64,000 bases of DNA from Conus ventricosus (Eukaryota; Mollusca; Gastropoda; Neogastropoda; Conidae). The stretch covers positions 37,103,376 to 37,167,375 of the forward strand of contig CM031626.1 of assembly GCA_018398815.1 (NCBI GenBank), written 5' to 3'. Shown piece after piece: positions 56,820 to 64,000 of the stretch; within the stretch, counting starts at the first letter, position 1; every line of letters starts with the position of its first letter. Under the pieces are notes generated by a model. That model worked only from the letters and a program-made list of their open reading frames with translations. It was not told the DNA's origin and did not search any database. Both the position numbers and the translations under genes were made by a program.

Positions 56820-59800
56820 GAACAAAACGTAAAGTAGTGTATCGAAAGAAATCAAAGTAAGTAAGGTTTTTGTATGAAATGTTCTTTTTATGGGGTTGCT
56901 TTTTTTTAAAATTTTTCCCAATTTTGATATGTTGTAATTTTTTTTCTTATTTTTAAGTTTAAAAATTTATATTTACTTAATTCTGTTTTGGTTTTTATTT
57001 TTTTTCTTTTTTGAAAGACTTTTTTGGGTTTGGGCTTTGGGTTTTTAAAAAATGGTTTGCCGTGATCCCTATGTATGTTTTTTTAATCACGGCCTGTTGT
57101 TACCGTAGCGGGACCAATTTTTTTGAGGGGGAAAACCCAAAAAAACCATTCCTGTTTGACAGGAAACCGGGAAAAAAAATTTTGGGGCGGGTTTTTTTTA
57201 AATTTTTCCCTTTTTAAAACCCTATTTTAAACTGGTATTCCCCCCCTACAGGGGCGAGAAATTTTAAACTTTTCTAAAGTGGCGTTTTAATTGTTTTTAT
57301 TGATTGCTCCTCACGTTGACACTGGGGCCCTAGCAAAAATTTAAAATTTTAAAAAATAATGGAGAAATTAATTTGGGGAAAGGTCCCCCAAAAATATACC
57401 TTTTTCCAACCCACAATTTTAAATAAAAAAACTCTTTGAGCAATTGAAATATTTGTGCGAAATATAGGGGGGAAAGCTTTTTTCCCTTTTTAAACCCCAA
57501 TCCCAAAAAGGAAAAATAAAAAAAATTTATGGTTTTTAAGTAGGGGAAATCGAACCCTATTAGGGGAAAAGGGAAACCCTTTTTGAAAAAGTATGAAAAA
57601 AAATAGTAACTTTAAAATTCAGAAAATCCTTAAAAATTTTCCAAAAAAAAATTGAATAATAACATAAAACAAATCCAAAATGACAAAAAAAGTATTCAAA
57701 AAGGCGACAAGACAAAAATTTCTTAAAAGGGAAAACTAAGGGAGTACCTCAACTCCTCAAAAAAAAAATTTTCAGAAAATTATAAAAAAGCTGTAAGCCC
57801 AGTTTTGACAACATCTGCAAAAAAAAAAAGAATTATGCCCCAATGGTTTTAAGGTGTTAGGATGAAGAAAGCAATAAAAGAACCCTTTAAAACCCTCAAA
57901 GAAAAAAAAAAAACCAAACCCCTAACTTTTTTCAAAACCTACTTGTGACTGAAAACCCCCATAAAAAATCGGGAATTAGGCAAAATTAGAAAAAAGATCC
58001 TGGAAAAAGCAATAGAGGACATAAAAAAAAAACCCACTGAATACAATCTCTGGAAAAAATTTTACGAAGTTATCCAAGGGTTTAAAAATGAAAAAACAAA
58101 AAATTTACAGTTTTCTTTAATTTTGCCCATAGGGATTTTCTCCCCTTCCATTGATGGGGAAAATTTACTCAAAAAGCAAAGATTCCCCAACAAATTTTAA
58201 AAAATAAAAAGATTCGGGAGATGCAAATATTCCCCAACACTAAGAAAACTTTCTCCTTTGCAACAGTGAAATTGTATAAAAAAAAAATGCAGAAATTACT
58301 TTGGGATGCCACGAGGGGAAATTTTTGGGATGGAGTTTAAAACTTGTAAATTAGGGGGATTTTCATGTTGCCCTCAAAATAGAAAATACTTGGAAACGGG
58401 TTGGCTTATACAGGGGAAGAGGGTTTGCCCGTTAAAAAAAAAAAAAACCAAAAAAACCTTTGAAAACAAAAAAAAGAAACTTTTTTAAATTTTTTTAAAG
58501 CAAAACCCAAAAAATTCACAGTAGAAGCCCAAAAAAAAACCAGAAAAATTTTTTAGAATAACATTAGATTTAAAGGATTTCTAAAAACCCATAAAAAAAA
58601 CCCAAAAGGGAACCCCTGTCTATGAAGACATAAATTGGTAACCATCCCCCCTTCCTTTTAAAAAAACCTTTCCCTTATGGTTTTTAAAAAAAAAGTTTAT
58701 CTAAAACTTATGAAATGAGAAAAATTTTAAAAACATTGCAGCAGCTGAAATACCAAAGGCGCTGAAAAAGTGGTTAAACAAAAAAATTACAATATAACCC
58801 GTAACAAATGAACAGCAACGGGAAAAAAACGGGAAAAGAAAAATTATATTTTTAAAACCCCTCCATATGATGGAAGAACAAAAATAAGGGGAAAAAAATT
58901 CCTCGAATCCTTAAAAATCTTTCCCCCAAAAAAAACAGTACTATCTAAAATATTAACAAAAAAATCCCGTAAAGCTATTTTCCCGTGTAGGGCCAACCCT
59001 TAAAAATTAATTGATTTTTCCCAAAAAAACCCAAAAACAACAAAACCCAAAAAGAGGGTGATAAAAAGGGAATCGTAATTGCAAAAAAAAAGACCGTCCC
59101 CTTGGAACAAAAAATGTCTCAAAAAACCCCTTTTGTGTCCCAAGCACGGTAACAACAGCAGTGAAAAAGAAAATAATGGGGATGGGGGGCAAACCTTTTT
59201 TAAAAAATATGAAAAAAAAAGGGTCTTTAAAAATAAAAAATAAAAAAAACCAAAAAAATTAAGTAAATATATTTGGAAGTTTAAAAAAATAAGAAAATAA
59301 AATTAAACAACAAAATGGAAAATTTTTAAAAAGAGCAACCCCATACAAGAAAATTTTCTAAAAATGAACTATGTACTAAAAAAAAAGTGGTGAAAATTTG
59401 AAAACCCCCCTAGATTTAAACCCTTAAAGTAGAAAGGGATAAACAATTGCAGAATAAATGAAATCTTTGTCCAATGAACTTTCCCGTGGACGCCCCCCCT
59501 GAACCCCCCCCAAAAAAAAAAAAAACCGGCAGGCACGGGGCCGCACGCACAGGGGTCACGGCCCAAAACCCCAAATATAAAACCCCGTGGGGGGCCCAAA
59601 AATTGTATTTTGATGAGAGCGTTTTAGTTGAAAAGTTTGTAGTTTTTTTTAATTTTTCCTTTTTAAAATTATTTTAAATGGTTATAAATATATATATAAA
59701 ATTTTTGGTACAATATATTATATTATAAAATATTTATATATAAAATATTTATTTATATTTATAATATATATTTTTTTAAAATTATATAATTAGCAAACCA

Positions 59801-60800
59801 CATTTTAGAAAAATTTTAAAAAACACAAAACAGAAATGGAAAAACAATGCGGGTTAAAGGGAAAATCTTTTGGAAAGTTTTCTTTCTTTCTTTTTTTCTC
59901 GTGCGGGGGCTGATACCCCTGGGAACTTGTGGGGCCAGGCGGGGGGGTTTTTGTGTGTGTGGTTTTTTGTCCCCCCGGGTTAAGGCACCCATGCTCCATC
60001 TTCGGGGAAACGTTGTTAGTGAAACACCCAAAAAACCAAAAAACCTGAAAAGACCCAAAAAACGGGGGGCCATTTAAACCCCCGGGGCCGGGGGGCAAAA
60101 AAAAAAATCCAGGGTAACCCCAAACACTTAAAAAATTTGGGGTTTTTAAACCCAAAAAACCTTTTTTAAAAAGGGAAAGCGCCCCCGGGGCCTTTTTTTT
60201 AATTTGGGGGGGTTTTTAAATTCTTTTTTAAAATTATTTTAAATTATTTAATATTAATTTTAATTATTTTAATTATTTTATATTAATTTAAAATATTTTA
60301 AAATAAGTATTAAAATAAAATTTTTAATAAAAATTTTTAATTGGTTTTTAAAATTTTAAGTTTTAAATTTTTCCAATTTTTAAACCTAAAAACCTGGTAA
60401 AAGTCTTTAGGTTTTTTTTCTTTTTATTTTAAATTTTTTTAAAAATTGGTTTTTGTCGCTCCCTACAGGGTGGGAGCCTTTTAACGTTCTGAGGGGGTTT
60501 TTTTAAACCTTGATTTTATATATTTATAAATTTTAAATTTTAATAAAAATTAAATTTATTATATATATATATAAAATATTTAAAATATATATATTATATT
60601 TTTTTTAAAACAAGAAAAAAAAGGGGGAAAATATAAAACTTTAAAAAAATTTGTTTGGCTGTTCAAATTTTGTTTTTTTATATTATATATATAATATATT
60701 ATATATAAATATATATATATATTTTAATATATATATATATATACATATATAATTTTTATAAATATATTATATTTATATTTATATTTTATTTTTTATAAAA
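56820..60800. other. Homopolymer-rich, AT-rich noisy sequence with a possible LINE linker at 57600-58100
   Basis: Most runs of A, T, C or G are lengthened, which destroys frames. Plus-strand islands such as KKAIKEPFKTLKEKKKT and GKIRKKILEKAIED near 57860-58030 resemble the basic helical linker of LINE ORF2. TA-rich blocks lie at about 59690-59790, 60240-60350 and 60500-60790. A fragment of the TACAAATTTGTTT sequence seen at the hammerhead sites appears near 60645. Confidence 0.4.
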
Positions 60801-62335
60801 CAAACTAAAAAAATTCCAAGGATAAGAACGAGACCTTTCCCCGCAATTACGGGGAAGCATTTTGGGGTGTTGCAATGATTTGAAAAGAAATATTAAATTT
60901 TTAAAAAATTTTTCCACCACCCTTTTTTGGGGAAATTGAAATTGTTTTTAAAAAAAAAAGGGCGAGGAGTCGATTTCCCATTTTCCCCGCGGTCAAAGGG
61001 GAGAAACCACCAATTTTCGAAATATCGGTATATGACCGGGGTGTTTATGTTAGTGATTTTTCCCTCCCTATTGGAGGTTTGTCCTCTCCCCTTGGGAATA
61101 TAATTGCTAAAGGGCCCTATTTTGGAACCCCATTTTTTTATTTTTTCCCCATCCCCCCACTCAAGCAATATGTTAGTTAGGGCAAAATAAATTGCCCTGC
61201 GGGAAATGAATGGTTTCCCCCCCTATTTCTTAAACTAAGACAAAAGACCCAAGCTTTTTTTTAAAATTTCAATATATTTTTTATATATAAATATTTATAT
61301 ATATATTAATTAAAAATTATTTAAATATATAATTATATATATATAATATAAGAAACTAATAAATTTCCCAAAGGTTAAGTCCCGAGACTGTTCCCCCCAA
61401 TTACAGGGGCACCCTTGGTTTGCAATGACTGCAAAAAATTATTCGTTTTAAAACAAAGCTTTGCTTTTAAATTCCGGGACTAAAGAAATATGGGGAGATA
61501 AGATTAATACCTGCGGGGTTTTGATAATACTGCCTAAAAACGGAATGTGCTTGAGTGGGTGAAGGGGGGAATAATTAGGGTTTAAAAATGACCTTCCCCA
61601 AGCTTATTTTCCCCAAGGGGAGAAAATTTTCCCCAATGGGGAAAAAACTCACTAACATGTAATCCTGGTCAATACCGATTTTTCAAAACCCTGATTGTTT
61701 CTCCTCAATGACAGCGAAAAGGGGTTTAACTTTGAATTCCCTTTTCCTTTTTTAGTTTTAAGAAGAAGGGTTCCCCGAAAAAAGGGTGGTGTGCAATACC
61801 GAGTGTGGGTTTTTTGATTTCAAAAACCAAAAAGGGTGCCAAACCCAAAAACGAAGAAAAACCCGAGAGAGAAAACAAATACATTTTTTGGGGGGAAAAA
61901 TAGGGAAAAAATTAAAAAATAATCTTAAGACAAAGTGCTGAGGGCCATTTTGGGGAAAGAATCCGCCAAAGGGCTAAATTACAAGAAACTAAAAATTTCC
62001 CAAAGGGTAGTTCCGAGATCCAAACCCCCCCAACTTACAGAGCAGCTTGGGTTGCAATGATGAAGAAAATTAGGGGAAAAACCCAAAACTTGTCTTATTT
62101 CTTTGATTTTACGGGAAAAATGGGGGATAAGATTTATCTGCAGTGGAGATAATTCGGCCCAACTAACAGTAAGGGGCTTGAGTGGGTGAAAAGGGGATTT
62201 AAAAAATGCTTCTCAAAATGAGGGGGTTTAAAAAGGTTTGGTCTCCAAGGGGGAGAAAAATCTCCTTTGGGGGGGGAAACTACTTAAAATTAATTCCCGG
62301 TCAATTTCCAAAAATTTCGAAACCCGGGGAGAAAA
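60800..62335. repeat. Degraded copies of the 49840-51325 repeat family
   Basis: Landmarks of the earlier unit recur with errors. ACAAACTAAAAAAATTCCAA is at about 60800 and an inverted part is at 60890-61275. Further direct units start near 61350 and 61985. TA-rich DNA separates them, as in the first cluster. Confidence 0.7.
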
Positions 62336-64000
62336 AAGAACTTGGGTGTAGGTGAAAAGGGGGCATAAAATGCAACATTAAAACTTCTTGAAAGATCTTT
62401 TCAGAGTAAGCAGTAGGGGGAAAGTGTCTAATTTTTCTCTGAAATGACTTAATGTGATTTGACTTTTTTCCGTTGAGAGGAGAAAACCCGCAGTTGTTTT
62501 GCAAAAACTTTGTACAAGTGAGTAATGGCTTTCCTCCTTTCCCTGCTGACCGAAAAATGAAAAAAAAGTATCGAATTTTTAAGGGGAAAGGGAATAGTTA
62601 TGTGTTTTGGACATATACGTATTGGATTTGGGGGGGAAAAAAGAAATACATCAAGTAAAAGGGAAAAAAAAAATTTGGGTTTTATTAATGCAGGTAACAA
62701 AGGTTTCTGTAAAAAGGTGCGGAAAAATTTTAAAACAAAAAAAAAAGTCAAGAGGGGGAATCTTTTACTAGACCAAAAAACACTGATTCCTTTTTTTTAA
62801 GTGGAGCTGAAAGATGCCGGGAAAAAGAGAAAAGCAACAAGCGTTACATCGAAAGGGGGAGGGAGAGGGGGGTTTTTGTTGGGGAGTGAAGGGGGTTTAG
62901 TGGTATTCAAAATCAGCTGCAAACATTGAAATTGGGTTTTAACGAAAAAAATTTTAAACACTGAAGAGTAAATTTATGAGGCGAAAATACGACTTTTCAT
63001 CACATTTCAGAACAATTTGATAAAATTTAGGGGTGGGGAAATTTTTGCCCGTGCAACAAGAAAAAGACAGTTTAAAATCTAAAATTTGGAAAAAATGAAG
63101 AATTTATCGAAAATTTCAAATTTAAAATCAAAAAGTTTAAAAAACCGCCCTTCGAAAAAAAGGGGAGAAAAAATTTACCTAGAACAATACAAAGAAGGGA
63201 TCGTGCGTTTTCTTGGGGTCCCCATCGGACGACGGTAAAGAACTTTTGTCAACGTGAAATCAAAGTGCTAAATATCTTTCATTAGAAATTACTCGTTCAA
63301 AAATGTGCCAAAGCAACATTAGTATCGCCCATCGGAAATTGGGTTTTAAAAGTGGTAATAGGTCAAGAAACCCTACTCGTTAAAATTTATGTCAAGAAAA
63401 ATAAAAAAGAAATTATCCCGGGAAAAAAAGGTTTGGGTTTAAGGATTCACATGGGGATTGTTGGGGGGACCTCAAAACCCCCCCCAAAATGAAAGCCTCT
63501 CCCAAGTCCCAAAAAACCCCCATTTAAAGTTAAAAAATTGTTGGACAAAAAAAGGAACAAAAAAAGCACAGTTAAAAAAGGGCAAAATTGTTAAGTCCCC
63601 CAAAAGGAGACACACGGGATTAAGAGAGAAAAAAAAACTGCCAAATACACTATACCCCGGCCGCGTTAAAACTGGAAAGGGAACAGGGAAAAACAGGCGT
63701 CAAAGGTCGTGGTTTGGGGGGCAGATTTATGCCAGTGGCCAGTACGCCCAAACCCGCCAGGGCAACCCAGTTTCCCGACCAGGGGACTCCCCCAGGGGTC
63801 TGGAGTTCCCCCCAAAATTGGGGGGCCCTTTTGCACGGGGCAGCTGCGAGAGGGCCCCTCGGCAGGGTTCAAAGTCCAATCTCTCCAGGAAAACGGGGTT
63901 GGGCCACTAAATTGAACGATCATTTGCCCCTAAAAAAGGGGATTTGGCCTGAGTAGGATAACCTTTTTTCTCCCCACCCCCCCCCCCCCCCCCCCCTCCA
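62336..64000. other. No gene recognised; C run at the window end
   Basis: AT-rich noisy sequence to about 63450, then a GC-richer block to 63950, then C-rich runs at about 63974-63997. Open frames here are Lys- or Pro-rich translations of homopolymers. Confidence 0.5.

Noticed and set aside
63735..63790. Resemblance to cloning-vector sequence around the lac region
   Set aside because: Similarity is limited to scattered short words with several mismatches, not enough to claim contamination.
63840..63890. tRNA-like T-arm (GGGTTCAAAGTCC)
   Set aside because: No acceptor stem, anticodon arm or D-arm can be assembled around it, and the region is noisy.

Overview
The window looks like metazoan nuclear DNA, most likely from a mollusc (gastropod-like). 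Dinucleotide microsatellites, non-LTR retrotransposons, a Tc1/mariner element, a Penelope-like element and a RAG1-like transposase gene sit together, and nothing looks prokaryotic. No ordinary host gene was recognised; almost everything identifiable is mobile or viral. Sequence quality falls sharply along the window. Positions 1-16858 are fairly clean but carry many single-base frameshifts. From 16859 onward the sequence behaves like uncorrected or error-expanded long-read consensus, so most broken reading frames there cannot be taken as true pseudogenes.

Layout. 1-640: LINE reverse-transcriptase fragment. 893-1179: TC/CA microsatellites. 1402-6834 (segment A): a RAG1-like transposase gene on the minus strand (4347 to 1723), then a LINE on the minus strand (to 6834). 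6835-16858 (element E1): a truncated virus-like Polinton/Maverick-type element that begins inside the LINE. 16859-22637 (segment A'): a noisy direct copy of segment A in which the LINE runs on uninterrupted, so it shows the site without the insertion. 25036-44380 (element B): a second copy of the virus-like element, 19.3 kb between matching inverted termini (5'-AGAGAACAGGA), in the opposite gene orientation to E1 and heavily error-ridden. 49838-51325: a head-to-head palindromic repeat. 51707-52820: a Tc1/mariner transposase split by a 100-N gap. 54300-55580: a Penelope-like element with hammerhead-like motifs nearby. 56160-64000: microsatellites, homopolymer-rich noise and decayed copies of the 50-kb repeat.

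The virus-like element carries a FtsK/HerA-type packaging ATPase, a protein-primed-type family B DNA polymerase with zinc-binding and endonuclease VII-like motifs, and a candidate major capsid protein. It also has a coiled-coil protein with a hydrophobic tail and at least five further genes I cannot name. Genes are tightly packed, lie on both strands, and two pairs diverge from 18- and 43-bp spacers. Most starts carry an AT-rich motif (TATAAAA/TTTAAAA) within a few bases of the ATG. Together these suggest a mid-sized dsDNA virus or self-synthesising transposon. The retrovirus-like integrase and cysteine protease typical of canonical Polintons were not found, but the half of the element that could hold them exists only as noisy sequence.
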